From NCBI RefSeq assembly GCF_900119365.1, contig NZ_FPJO01000006.1, positions 124,001 to 188,000 on the forward strand: a stretch of 64,000 nucleotides of DNA, written 5' to 3'. The notes below the pieces were generated by a model. That model did no database searches, was not told the origin of the DNA, and saw only the letters and a list, made by a program, of their open reading frames with translations. This document shows positions 1-9,653 of the stretch, piece by piece (positions within the stretch are counted from its first letter, which is position 1; every line of letters starts with the position of its first letter). The stretch is from Streptomyces atratus (lineage in GTDB: Bacteria; Actinomycetota; Actinomycetes; Streptomycetales; Streptomycetaceae). The position numbers were made by a program, and so were the translations under genes.

Positions 1-2
1 AG

Positions 3-707
3 ACCACCCGCGAACGCTGGCACAAGGTCCACGACCTCCTCGCCCAGGGCGTCGGCCTGCTCGACTGCTCCCGCAGACTGGGCCTGGCCCTGAACACCGC
101 CAAACGGTACGCCCGCTCACCCGAGCCGACGGCCCAGCGCATTGCCCCCCAGTACCGGCCCACCCTCGTAGACCCCTACCGAGACCATCTCCGCACCCGC
201 CGCGCCGCCGACCCCGCCGTGCCCGTCACCCAACTCTTCCGCGAGATCAAAGCCCTCGGATACACCGGCAGCCCCAACCTGCTCCACCGCTACCTCAACC
301 AGGGCCGCGCCGAAGGCGACAGGCCAGTATCCACCCCGCGCCGCGCCACCCGGCTCCTGCTCACCCACCCCGAACGCCTGCGTGACAAGGAGACCACCCT
401 CCTGGCCGCCCTCACCGCCACCTGCCCCGAAATGACCGAACTCGCCAGATACGTGAGCGAGTTCGCCGAGCTGTTGACCCCGGCCTCCGGCAACGACACC
501 CGGCTCACCGAGTGGATCACCTCCGTCCGCGCCACCGACCTGCCCCACCTTTCCAGCTTCTGCAACGGCCTCGAACTCGACCGAGCCGCCGTCAACGCCG
601 GCCTCCCCCTGGCCCCCCTCCCGTGCCCCTGCTGCTACCCCGTCGCCGACTCCCTGAATCCGGTCCGCAGCGGGCCGGAGAGGTCCCGCCGACCCATGAG
701 GAACTGA
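3..707 (+). pseudogene. ISL3-family transposase, both ends lost
   Basis: The reading frame is open from the window edge, so the 5' part lies outside. The protein has an HTH-like stretch (DCSRRLGLALNTAKRY) and then the ISL3 C-terminal signature around 430-600, with motifs such as ARYVSEFAELL, ASGNDTRLTEW and LSSFCNGLELDRAAV. In intact ISL3 transposases this last motif leads into the catalytic end with further conserved residues. Here, from about base 603, the sequence turns into low-complexity proline/cysteine codons and stops at 707, so the element is truncated at its 3' side and fused to unrelated DNA. I read this as a dead scar; no terminal repeat is visible. Confidence 0.8.
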
Positions 708-1012
708 CTCTTCGTTACACCCGGGTGCGGGAGACCGAGCGCGATCTGGATCCGTCGACTGCGGCGCGGCTGATGGAGCAGCTGGCGGTTGACCAGGCTC
801 GGATCCTCGGCCCGGACCATCCCGACACCGTCCAGAGCCGCCACATGCGTGCGTTCTACCTCGACATCGCCGGGGAGTCCCCGGAGGCGGCGCGGTTGAT
901 GGCCGGAGTGGTCGCGGACCGGGCGCGGGTCCTCGGCGCCGACCACTCCGCCACTCGCTACAGCAGGCGCATGCTCGCGTCCTACGCCTGCCTGGGGCCC
1001 GCGCCAAGGGCG
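671..1012 (+). pseudogene. Tetratricopeptide-repeat gene fragment
   Basis: A second frame holds two Streptomyces-type TPR units, recognisable by LAVDQARILGPDHPDTVQSRH and the related VVADRARVLGADHSATRYSRR, each followed by a second helix (AFYLDIAGE, MLASYACLG). Such units belong to the kinesin-light-chain-like TPR proteins common in this genus. There is no start codon with a ribosome binding site, the upstream side abuts the ISL3 scar, and after about 1012 the frame becomes arginine/proline-rich noise. This is an internal fragment of a larger TPR gene, probably the one the ISL3 element damaged. Confidence 0.6.
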
Positions 1013-1098
1013 CGGCGGACGGTCACGCCGGTCATCGTACGGGCAGCGCATCACCACCGCCCCGGCCGCCGGGGGTCGCGTGCAGCGGGCCTCGGGCG

Positions 1099-1611
1099 CT
1101 ATACGCCAGTGGTGCCATCGATGCGTTCCCGGACCAGGTCGGCGTGGCCGTTGTGGCGGGCGTACTCCTCGATCATGTGGACGTAGATCCAGCGAAGGCT
1201 GACGTCCTGCTCCATGAAGCGACCCGTATCGGCCAGAGCACGGTCGGCGCAGTGCTCACGGGCGCGGGCGATCTCCGTGTGCCAGGTGACGAGGGCATCG
1301 CTCAGGGTGGCGCCCGCAGCCACATCGAAGCCACCGTCGGGGCCATCCGGGTCGGCCTGCGGTTCGTAGATGGGCGGAGCCTGTTCTCCGGCGAACACAC
1401 GACGGAACCAGTTCCGCTCCACCTCCGCCATGTGCTGGACCAGGCCGGTCAGCGTGAAGCCGGACGGCGGCACGGACGCGACGGCGGCCTGCTCCTCGTC
1501 CAGCCCCTCGCACTTCATGGCGAGTGTGATGCGGTGAAAGTCGAGCCAGCCTTCAAGCGTCGTGCGCTCGTCGCTGTTCAGGGGCGGCATAGGACGATCG
1601 ATAGCGCTCAT
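1099..1611 (-). CDS. DinB/DUF664-family protein
   Basis: The product of about 170 residues matches the DinB-like four-helix family usually annotated DUF664 in actinobacteria. Visible landmarks are [21 protein letters not shown] near the N-terminus, [13 protein letters not shown] in the second helix, and [22 protein letters not shown] near the C-terminus. The histidines in the latter two are the usual metal ligands of the family. Members are thought to be thiol- or metal-dependent enzymes, often with mycothiol, but the substrate is unknown here. An upstream TTG in frame at 1644 exists; I prefer the ATG at 1611, although neither has a strong ribosome binding site. It stands alone. Confidence 0.8.
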   Translation of the reverse strand: MSAIDRPMPPLNSDERTTLEGWLDFHRITLAMKCEGLDEEQAAVASVPPSGFTLTGLVQHMAEVERNWFRRVFAGEQAPPIYEPQADPDGPDGGFDVAAGATLSDALVTWHTEIARAREHCADRALADTGRFMEQDVSLRWIYVHMIEEYARHNGHADLVRERIDGTTGV

Positions 1612-1952
1612 CGGTTGATTATCGCCAGCGTCCGAAACCGTCAACAGGCAGGGCTTCCTGCAGGACGAACGTTGCCTGATGCGGCACTAGACGAATGAGT
1701 CCGATGTGATCGGTCCCATGTGGTGGCTGACGGGATGGTGGGTGTGCTGGTTTCTCGGCAATGCTGGCGGCGGCGTGTCACGGCAGTGGCATGCTTCGGA
1801 TTCATTCGGTCCAGGCGCCGGCCCGCATCACCGCCCCCGCACCGCCACAAGACCCTCGGCCCGGCCCGGCTGGAGCCCCCGTACCCGGCAGCCGTGGCCT
1901 GTCAGATCCCGCACCTAGGCTGTCCGCAGAGATTCGATCAAGGAGCAGGACA

Positions 1953-3710
1953 GTGCGGATAGAGCGTCACCAGGTGGGCGAGGCCGTCGTGTCGGCAGCG
2001 CGCGAGGACTTCACCAACCGGATCGGGGGCCAGGTGCGGTCCATGTCGCGGGCCGGCCGGATGACCACCTGCGAATGGCAGTCGATCGCCGACACGTTCC
2101 TCGACTACCTGGGTGCCCTCTCCGTCGAGATACCCGACCTCGACACCCCGGAGGCCAAGGCCGCCCTCAAGGACGCCTCCGAAGCCGCTGCTGGCGCCGT
2201 CGCCTACGCCGCATACCACCCGCACTGCCGCTTCCAGGTCTTCCTGGAGTACGTGAACTTCGGCATGAGCTACGACCCGGGCGAGGATGCCCCCGCAGAG
2301 AGCATCACGCCCGGGGAGTGGACCGACGCACTGTGCCTGTCGGTCCTCAGAGACAAAGCAAGGTGGCACGGCGAGGCCTTCCACTTCGCCCGGAAGAAGT
2401 TCGCCGAGCAGGCGCAGGGGACGCCTGTTGGCGAACTGGCCACGGGATTGATGGCCGTGGTCCTGGACGACACCGGCGACGACGAGGAGTACCCGCCGAG
2501 CGCGCAGGTCAAGCTCGCCGCCATCGACGCGGCCCTGGACCGCATCCGTACCCGCGCCGGGGAGACTGGTGACGCCCTCCTGGACCGGCCGGACAGCGTG
2601 GCGCTGCGCACGCTGCGCGCCCTGGCCGCCGAGGACCGGGATGCCTTCGATACCGCGCTGGCCGACCTCCTGGCCAGGCACGCCACCCTGCACGGCCCTG
2701 CGGCCGCCCCGAGCACTCTGCTCCCGCTTGTCCCCATCGCCCTTGCCGCACTCGCCTACCACACCCTGGGCTGGGCACCGGCCGTCCGCACCGGCTACCT
2801 CCCGCATGCTCTGATCACCGGCTTCGAGAGCCGCGGCCCCCGGGTGGCGGGCTTCGGCAGGGATCGGCGGCCGGACGCCGTGGCCGCGCTTGCCGCGGGC
2901 CCGCTGGTGGTGGAGCGGCCGGCCTGCGAGCGGACGGTGCCCCCGCAGGTGGCGGCCCTGTACGAGAAGCACGTCCAGGAGGCGTTCACCGCCGTCGACG
3001 GAGAATCCCTCGACGTCTGGCGGCTCAACAGCGTCATGAGCGACCAGGAACGACTCTTCAAGTGGCGTGCGGAGGACTCCGGCCACGTGACGGACCCTCA
3101 GCTCGCGAACCTCAAGCTGGCCTCCCGGACGGGGGCGGCCCTGTTTCACATCGCCTTTGCGGAGCCGGGCACCGAGGCCGAGGTGACCGTCGACGGCCGC
3201 GCACTGCGCTACCGGGCCGAGCGCGGCGAGAAGGCCGGCGCCAGCACCTGGCAGAAGGCCACTGCCTTCGCCCTCATCACCGGCGCACGCGAGGACCTCG
3301 CACCGCTGGTCCTCACCGGTCCTGCCTTCGCGCAGCCGGACGGCTCCGCCTTCAGCGCGTACCGCGAAGCCCTCCACGCCTATCTGAAGGGCACTGATCC
3401 CGAACCGGCCGCGAAGCGGGCGCTGCAGCAGGCCGAGAAGGCCAAGGACTGGGGCTTCGCCATGCCGCCGGCCGTGCTGCTGTCGCAGCTCGTGGAGGGC
3501 GACGAGGAGAGCTTCAACCTGGCCCTGGCCGACGCGCTCGAAGCCCACCGCGACTACTACCAGGTCGCCGACCGCGCCGACGATCCGGACGCCTCCGTCA
3601 ACCTCGACATCCTCGCCCTGGCTTGCCACGCTCGCCGTCGCGGGTGGGGCATCCGCGTCGAATCCCCCTACCTTCCGCAGGGTCTCCTCCGGGCCGCGGA
3701 GCCCTTCTAG
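1953..3710 (+). CDS. Immunity-49-family (Imm49) protein
   Basis: A 585-residue protein starting at a GTG preceded by AGGAGCAGGA at 1941-1950; the open frame continues upstream but without coding character. It resembles the Imm49 proteins of Streptomyces: an N-terminal region with FLDYLGALS, a tryptophan-containing EWTDALCLSVLRDKARWHGEAFHFA segment, alanine-rich helical repeats in the middle, and a second DYYQVADRADDPDASVNLDILALACHARRRG segment near the end. Imm49 members are predicted immunity partners of polymorphic toxins. No toxin or secretion gene is next to it, so the immunity role is family inference only. A perfect hairpin follows the stop codon. Confidence 0.7.
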   Translation: MRIERHQVGEAVVSAAREDFTNRIGGQVRSMSRAGRMTTCEWQSIADTFLDYLGALSVEIPDLDTPEAKAALKDASEAAAGAVAYAAYHPHCRFQVFLEYVNFGMSYDPGEDAPAESITPGEWTDALCLSVLRDKARWHGEAFHFARKKFAEQAQGTPVGELATGLMAVVLDDTGDDEEYPPSAQVKLAAIDAALDRIRTRAGETGDALLDRPDSVALRTLRALAAEDRDAFDTALADLLARHATLHGPAAAPSTLLPLVPIALAALAYHTLGWAPAVRTGYLPHALITGFESRGPRVAGFGRDRRPDAVAALAAGPLVVERPACERTVPPQVAALYEKHVQEAFTAVDGESLDVWRLNSVMSDQERLFKWRAEDSGHVTDPQLANLKLASRTGAALFHIAFAEPGTEAEVTVDGRALRYRAERGEKAGASTWQKATAFALITGAREDLAPLVLTGPAFAQPDGSAFSAYREALHAYLKGTDPEPAAKRALQQAEKAKDWGFAMPPAVLLSQLVEGDEESFNLALADALEAHRDYYQVADRADDPDASVNLDILALACHARRRGWGIRVESPYLPQGLLRAAEPF

Positions 3711-3731
3711 GGACACGTCAACAACGGAGCG

Positions 3732-3770
3732 CTCCTGCGGGCCCCGACTCCGCGGCGGGGCCCGCAGGAG
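3732..3770 (+). terminator. Strong hairpin after the Imm49 gene
   Basis: Two perfectly complementary 15-base arms (3732-3746 and 3756-3770, CTCCTGCGGGCCCCG) enclose a 9-base loop, 22 bases after the stop codon. There is no U-tract, as is usual for Streptomyces terminators. It could serve the Imm49 gene and, from the other side, the convergent PAP2 gene. Confidence 0.8.
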
Positions 3771-3890
3771 CCCCGCCGCGCGCTGACTTCACACAGGCCG
3801 GCAACAGGAGCATCCGGACGGGTCCCCACCACCAGCCCCATGCCCCATGCGTCCGGGCCTCCATCGACGGCGACCGAGGCGATGCCGATG

Positions 3891-3967
3891 GCAGCGCGAG
3901 CGACGCCGACAGCGGACAGTCGCCGACGAGAGCGCTCAGACTGGCCAACCACAGCGCTCAGCCACAC
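3891..3967. repeat. 77-bp direct repeat, copy 1
   Basis: This stretch (starting GCAGCGCGAGCGACGCCGAC) recurs in the same orientation at 5612-5688 with only about six differences. The two copies bracket the PAP2 gene. It is noncoding as far as I can tell, and may be a dispersed intergenic repeat. Confidence 0.8.
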
Positions 3968-4017
3968 TCCCGGCCCCACCCGGGAGGCGCTCAGCCCACG
4001 ACCCGCTGCAACATGAC

Positions 4018-5397
4018 TCAAACCAGTTCGGGCTGCGGTTCGCGTCGCGGTTCCGGCAGATGCGTCGACGCGGCCTTCCGGTCCCACAGCTTGGTGGTCC
4101 GTACGTAGCCGTAGACCACTGAGGTCATCGCCAGAATGAGCAGCGGCCCGAACACCCACGGATGTCCGGCCATCTCCACCGACAGATAGCGATACGACGC
4201 CAAGAGCCCAGCGAAGACCGCGGCGCCGTAGACGACCAGCTGGATTCCCGACCGGTCCCAGCCGCGGTCGAGCGAGCGCAGCGCCGTCTCGATCGTGAGC
4301 GTGAACACCACACCGGCGACGATGTCCGCGCCGTAGTGGTAGCCGAAGCCCAGCGTTGCACCGAGCGTGGCGATCAGCCAGAACGCGCCTGCGAATCGCA
4401 GAGCCCGCGGGCCCTTGCGGGAATGAATGAAGATCGCGGTAGCCCACGCCGTGTGCAGACTGGGCATGCAATTGCGCGGGGTGATCTCGTCGAAGAGCAT
4501 CGGGTGCGGGGTACTGACCGGCGGCGGCGTGTCGGGCCACAGGTTGGCCACCGCCCAGTGGCCCCCGTCCGCGCCGTAGGCGAAGATCGGTCCGACCACC
4601 GGGAAAATCATGTAGATGCCCGGCCCGAGCAGGCCGATGACCAAAAAGGTACGCACCAGATGATGGCCCGGGAAGCGGCGCTCGACCGCCACGTTGCGCA
4701 GCTGGTACAGCGCGACGACGACCGCGGCCACCGCGAGCTGAATGTAGACCCAGTCGAGAACGTGGGCGCCGACCGTGCCAGTAGCCTCGACAATCCGGCC
4801 TACCAGCCACGACGGGTTACCCAACGCATGATCGGCGGTTGCCACGTACTGGTCGAGCACCGCCGGGCGGGTCTTCGACGTGATCAGCAGCCAGGTGTAG
4901 CCGGTCTTGCGGCCGGCCACCAGCAGCAGGGCCAGTCCGACGCCTTTCAGCAGCAGGACACGGTCCCGGCCGGTGCGGCGCGTGACAGCGATGACGGCAC
5001 AGGCCAAAGTCACCCACAACGCGCCGTTGCCGAACATCATCTCGGCGTCGACCGCCCACCGCACGAGCCAGAAGACGACATCGATGCCGATCGCGGCGCC
5101 GACCGCGACGAACCGCTGCCGCCAGGTGAGCACCACCATCATCAACGCCATACTGACGTACAACACCGTCCCCGATTTGGGGGCGAATATCACCTCTCGC
5201 GCCTGGTCGGTGATCGGCCCCGGCTCGCCGTACCGACGCGCGGCGACCTCCAGTGCAATGAGGAATCCGAGGGCCACCACACTCACCGCGACCCACAGCA
5301 TGACGCGTGGTTGACGCCATGCAGCGAACCTATTTCTGCCGTCTATTCGCGAAAACATTCGCGTTACCCTAGATATCAATTTCAGCCGCTTTGTCAT
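4018..5397 (-). CDS. PAP2-superfamily membrane protein
   Basis: A polytopic membrane protein of 459 residues with about ten hydrophobic segments. The C-terminal half carries the PAP2 phosphatase motifs: NCMPSLHTAWAT (the conserved Ser-Leu-His of motif 2) and GFGYHYGADIVAGVV (His and Asp of motif 3). This arrangement resembles the inositol-phosphotransferase/PAP2_3 subgroup, enzymes acting on lipid phosphates or phosphodiesters at the membrane. The N-terminal half (residues 30-200) is additional membrane domain. The ATG at 5397 lacks a clear ribosome binding site, and an in-frame ATG at 5358 is an alternative. Flanked by two copies of a 77-bp direct repeat. Substrate unknown. Confidence 0.8.
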   Translation of the reverse strand: MTKRLKLISRVTRMFSRIDGRNRFAAWRQPRVMLWVAVSVVALGFLIALEVAARRYGEPGPITDQAREVIFAPKSGTVLYVSMALMMVVLTWRQRFVAVGAAIGIDVVFWLVRWAVDAEMMFGNGALWVTLACAVIAVTRRTGRDRVLLLKGVGLALLLVAGRKTGYTWLLITSKTRPAVLDQYVATADHALGNPSWLVGRIVEATGTVGAHVLDWVYIQLAVAAVVVALYQLRNVAVERRFPGHHLVRTFLVIGLLGPGIYMIFPVVGPIFAYGADGGHWAVANLWPDTPPPVSTPHPMLFDEITPRNCMPSLHTAWATAIFIHSRKGPRALRFAGAFWLIATLGATLGFGYHYGADIVAGVVFTLTIETALRSLDRGWDRSGIQLVVYGAAVFAGLLASYRYLSVEMAGHPWVFGPLLILAMTSVVYGYVRTTKLWDRKAASTHLPEPRREPQPELV

Positions 5398-5611
5398 ATT
5401 TCAATGCGATCGTTGCGAGCTCGAACATGCTAACGGAACGGGTGGGTTTCGCTGATCACAGGTACGCCGAATACAGCGATCAGCTCCCCTTTCCCCGCAG
5501 CCACGGCGGACATGAAACGCCGCAAGCCCCGCGCGGCCCCGGATTGGGGCGGCTCGGTGGACGGGAGGGCGGGTGTCGGGGCGAGCTCGACGGCGACAGT
5601 GGCGGTCGAGG

Positions 5612-5688
5612 GCAGCGCGAGCGACGCCGACAGCGGATAGTCGCCAACGAGAGTGCTCAGACTGGCCACCTACAGCGCTCAGCCACAC
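5612..5688. repeat. 77-bp direct repeat, copy 2
   Basis: Same-orientation partner of 3891-3967, lying upstream of the PAP2 start. Together with 5398-5611, in which I see no gene, it forms the intergenic space between PAP2 and the IS110 element. Confidence 0.8.
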
Positions 5689-5758
5689 CAGGGGCTGGGG
5701 TTCCCCCGAGATGCGGGGATGGGTGACAGAAGGGAGCAATGCTCAAGACCTAATAGCT

Positions 5759-5838
5759 GTGCACGGTGACGGGTGACCCCTACTCAAGACCTGGAGCCGG
5801 ACTCCTCTCCACAGGCAGAGGGCCCCGTCACCGTGCAC
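5759..5838. other. Long inverted repeat at the IS110 left side
   Basis: GTGCACGGTGACGGG (5759-5773) is exactly complementary to 5824-5838, with 50 bases between. A decamer CTCAAGACCT occurs just before the left arm (5743-5752) and again inside the loop (5783-5792). The structure lies about 240 bp before the IS110 transposase start, in an otherwise gene-free stretch. It may be the element's insertion target, part of its non-coding end, or an old terminator. Confidence 0.6.
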
Positions 5839-6078
5839 CTGCCGAAGCACATCGAACATCTCCACGATGACGTCATGATCGTGACCTGAGCCGTCCGTAC
5901 GGCCACCTCTCCCTCACCACGCGAGCCGCCGAGCTCCTTCCAGAGACCGGGGACCGTGCGGGAAGCTGGGGCTGCGAACTGCTCATCGGATGTCGGGCCA
6001 TCGAGCCCTCCTATTAGGTCGCGGCGCGCCCTGCGCAGGCTCACACCAGGACGAGCACGAAGAGTAGGGAGCTTGAAG

Positions 6079-7317
6079 TTGACAATCACCTGCGGGATCG
6101 ACTGGGCGGAAGACCACCACGACGTGGCGCTGGTCGACGAGACGGGAAAACTGGTCGCCAAGCAGCGCATCAAGGACGACGCGGACGGTTTCCGCCAGCT
6201 GCTTGCCCTGCTCGCTGAAGCCGGTGACTGCGCTCAAGCCCCGATACCGGTCGCGGTGGAGACCGCCCGCGGCCTGCTGTTCGCCTGCCTGCGCACCACC
6301 GGCCGCAAGGTGTACTCGATCAACCCGATGGCCGTGGCACGCTACCGCGAGCGGCACCGCAGCGCCCGCGCGAAGTCCGACCACGCCGACGCGATGACAC
6401 TGGCCGACATCCTGCGGACCGACGCCGACGTGCACCGGCCCCTGCCCGCCGACTCCGAACTGGTACGGGCGAACGCCGTTCTCGCCCGCGCCCAGCAGGA
6501 CACGGTGTGGAACCGCGCCCAGCTCAACAACCAACTGCGCTCGCACCTCAAGCAGTACTACCCAGCCGCCCTCGCGGCGTTCGCCGTCCGCGGCGTGGGC
6601 CTGGACTCCCGGGAGACCCGCGCGGTCCTCGCCGTGGCACCCGACCCGCACACCGCCGCCCGCTTGACCCGTGCCCAACTGCGGGCCGCCCTGCGCAGAT
6701 CCGGACGGCAGCGGAACATCGAGGTCTGGGCGGAACGGCTGCGCACCATTTTCACCGGCGACTACCTGCACCAGCCGCCGCTCATCGAGCAGGCAATGGG
6801 GCGGCAAACCCTCGCGCTGGTAGCCCAGTTGGATGCCGCCTGCCGGGCGGCCGACGACCTCGCCGAGGCTGCGGCCGAGGCGTTCGCCACGCATCCGGAC
6901 GCCGAAATCCTGGGCAGCTTCCCCGGGATCGGGCCGCTCACCGGCGCACGCGTTCTGGCCGAGATTGGTGACGACCGCACCCGCTTCGCCGACGCCCGCG
7001 CCTTGAAGGCGTATGCCGGCTCGGCGCCGGTCACCATCGCCAGCGGCAAGAGCCACCTCGTGCGCCACCGGCGGGTGAAGAACCAGCGGCTGGCCGCCGC
7101 AGGCTACGTATGGATCTTCGGGGCACTGCCCTCCCCACAGGTCAAGGCCGAATACGACCGACGCCGGGACCTTGGGGACCGGCACACCGCCGCCATGCGC
7201 AACGTCTTCAACCGCTTCCTGGGGTGCCTCTACCACTGCCCGCAGACCGGGCAGAAGTTCGATCCCGGCAAAGCGTTCCCCGCCGCGTCCACGGCGCCGG
7301 TGAGGCTCGCGGCTTGA
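6079..7317 (+). mobile_element. IS110-family transposase (DEDD type)
   Basis: The 412-residue protein begins at TTG 6079, 7 bases after AGGGAG (6066-6071); an upstream TTG at 6073 is too close to that site. The N-terminal RuvC-like domain opens with TCGIDWAEDHHDVALVD, whose Asp is the first DEDD residue; SARAKSDHADAMTLADIL supplies the later acidic pair. The C-terminal transposase_20 domain has FPGIGPLTGARVLAEIGD and ALKAYAGSAPVTIASGK with the conserved serine region. It appears intact. IS110 elements lack classical inverted repeats and use a bridge RNA from a non-coding end; the 5700-6078 stretch is the natural place to look. Element boundaries are not determined. Confidence 0.88.
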
Positions 7318-7421
7318 CTTCATACCAAGCTCGGATGTCTGTGGATCGGTTCCGGGAGGGCACGCGGAAGGCGTACCTTCCCGAATGATCCTTTGATGGT
7401 CACCGAGTAGGCCCGCGTTGC

Positions 7422-8213
7422 AGCGCGGGTCGGGATGCCGCCTTCCAGCAGCGCGACTTGTCGCAGACCGACTACGTGTACGTGTGGGCCGACGGCGTGC
7501 ACCCAAAGGTCCGGCTCGGCCAGGCGCACTCGTGCGTGCTGATCCTGCTCGGCGTGCGCCTGGACGGCACCAAGGAGCTGATCGCGCTCGCCGAGGGGCT
7601 GCGCGAGTCCACCGAGTCGTGGGCCGACCTGCTGCGCGACTGCCGCAGGCGCGGTATGCGCGACCCCGAGCTGGTGGTCGGCGACGGCGCGATGGGCCTG
7701 TGGAAGGCCCTCGCGGAGGTGTTGCCCAGCGCCCGGCACCAGCGGTGCTGGGTTCACAAAGCCCGAAATGTCACGAACGCCCTTCCGAAGTCCGCACAGC
7801 CAGGCGCGACGAAGGCGATGCAGGAGATCTACAACGCCGAGGACCGTGCCCACGCCGAGCAAGCGATCGACGCGTTCACGAAGACCTACGGCGCCAAGTT
7901 CCCCAAGGCCGTCGCGAAGATCACCGACGACCGCGAGGAACTGCTGGCGTTCTACGACTTCCCGGCCGAGCACTGGATCCACCTGCGGACCACGAACCCC
8001 ATCGAGTCAACCTTCTCCACGGTCAAGCTCCGCACCAGAGTCACCCGCGGCGCGGGCAGCCCGGCCGCCGCGCTCGCCATGGTGTTCAAGCTCGTCGAGT
8101 CCGCCCAGGCCCGCTGGCGCGCGATCAGCGGCGCCCACCTCGTGGCCCTGGTCCGCGCCGGCGCCCGGTTCGAGAACGGCGTCCTGGTCGAGCGCGACGA
8201 ACTGGCGGCATGA
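7422..8213 (+). pseudogene. IS256-family transposase, N-terminus missing
   Basis: Only the catalytic C-terminal part of an IS256 (Mutator-type) transposase remains. It retains the first Asp in DYVYVWADGVH, the second in ELVVGDGAMGLWKAL, the HQRCWVHKARNV motif, and the Glu in TTNPIESTFSTVKLRT. In intact members about 150 residues of DNA-binding domain precede this. Here the frame enters at FQQRDLSQTDY with no start codon, next to the right side of the IS110 element, so IS110 insertion or a linked deletion probably removed the front. A TTG at 7458 is in frame but is not a credible start. Confidence 0.85.
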
Positions 8214-8769
8214 GCACGCGTCCGAGTGCGGTGCCCCGGGTACGGCGTGCCGAGGAGGGTGAAGGGGGGTGGGATCGGGCGTCTACTCCGATCCCCGAGG
8301 CGTACCAGAGGGACCGTCCAGCCACCCCCCTTTGCCCCAGGCCGCCCATGGCAGACACTGCGGGCCGAAACCCGAGCGGGCGCCGCCCACCCTAACCCGC
8401 CCCGCTGACAAGGCCGCGGCCCCATCCACAGATCTTGACAATTGCTCAAGTCAGCCTCCCACGGTCCTGGCTCGGCTCCCGCTGGTTGCCGCACTGAACT
8501 CTTCACCCATACCGCGGCCTCCTGTGCGCGGAGCAAGGCATCACCGCGGCCGACGAGAACACCGTGCACGACACCTACGCCCTCCTCGGCGGCGGCCTGA
8601 GTCACCGACGCCGCCCTCTCCTTCACCCGCCGGCCTGTGGCGCCACCCCCGAGAACCGGACTACTGCTCACTTCAGCGCGGTGTCTCGGCGAGTTCGACG
8701 CCCGCGTGATCGGCCAGGCGGCACGCGGCGACGAGGTCCTGACACCGTGACATCGTCCGACATCCGGCG
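8214..8769. other. Gene-free stretch after the IS256 scar
   Basis: About 550 bp with no convincing coding frame. Short open stretches occur in several frames with inconsistent codon bias, and none has a ribosome binding site. It probably contains eroded IS and gene debris. Confidence 0.5.
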
Positions 8770-9330
8770 CTACGGGCCCGCGGCCTTCAGAAGTCCTTCC
8801 TGCCGGCAGTCCGCGTGGCCCGCGCCGCGCAGCAGCAAGCCGAGTGAGAGCATCGCGGACAGGCTGAGCAGCAGTGTGGACCAGAACCAGAAACGCACCC
8901 ATGTATCGGGGACAGGCAGCAGGATCGCCAGCACGACCGGATACAGGACCAGCAGCCACCCCAACCGCCGCTCCGCTCCGGACTGTTGGTGCAGCCGCCT
9001 GGCTGCCCCCTCCCCCTGCCCGGTAGCCCCACAGGTGATCAGTCTCAGCCCGTCGGCGATGGTCAGCCGACACGTATGCGTGAGCGCCCCGATCATCGTG
9101 AGGAGCAGGGCGAGCCCCAGTAACTGGGCCCATTCGGGCACTCTGGGATGGCCTGATGCGGTGACCATCAGCATGGGCACCGCGCACAGCACGGTGCCCA
9201 ACGCCTCGAAGGCGAAGAGCCGGGTGGCCGGGTTACGGTTCAGTACTGTGGACACCAGCGACTCCTTGGGCAGAGGTCTGCGGTGGCCGCAGGCGCAGCC
9301 GATCGCTCGGGGGCGGCGTGAATTCGTCAT
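8770..9330 (-). CDS. Small integral membrane protein
   Basis: A 186-residue protein with four hydrophobic segments (around LFAFEALGTVLCAVPMLMV, LLGLALLLTMIGALTHTC, WLLVLYPVVLAILLP and FWFWSTLLLSLSAMLSLGLLL). No family is recognised. Its ATG overlaps the stop codon of the upstream monooxygenase as ATGA (9327-9330), so the two were translationally coupled and this protein belongs to the same operon. With the monooxygenase interrupted by an IS element, coupling may be altered. Confidence 0.7.
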   Translation of the reverse strand: MTNSRRPRAIGCACGHRRPLPKESLVSTVLNRNPATRLFAFEALGTVLCAVPMLMVTASGHPRVPEWAQLLGLALLLTMIGALTHTCRLTIADGLRLITCGATGQGEGAARRLHQQSGAERRLGWLLVLYPVVLAILLPVPDTWVRFWFWSTLLLSLSAMLSLGLLLRGAGHADCRQEGLLKAAGP

Positions 9331-9653
9331 GACCCCGGCTGCGCTTCGCCGACGCCCACGCGGTCGGAACCGTCGGAAATGTACTGGTCCGGGGCGACGC
9401 GCGACGCCGTCAGCACATACTCATCCGGGTCGATGGCTCGGGTGCGACGGCGAAACTGCCAGGTCGACGCGGGCCAGATGGTGGTGACACGGCCCGTGCG
9501 GTCCTGGTACCAGCCGGAACAACCGCCCGCGGCCCAGACGGTGGGGGCCATCCGGTTCTGCAGTTCGGCGTTGTACGCGTGCTGCGTCTCCGCGCGCACG
9601 TCCACGGAGCCCAGACCGCGGCTCCGCATCAGCCGCAGGGTGCTGACGAGGTA

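Noticed and set aside
117..1007. Long minus-strand open frame of about 296 codons
   Set aside because: It is arginine/glycine/proline-rich, lies opposite the transposase and TPR fragments, and has no family pattern; a typical high-GC antisense shadow.
1938..3716. 592-codon minus-strand frame opposite the Imm49 gene
   Set aside because: Valine/glycine-rich low-complexity product without family features; the plus strand has the ribosome binding site and terminator.
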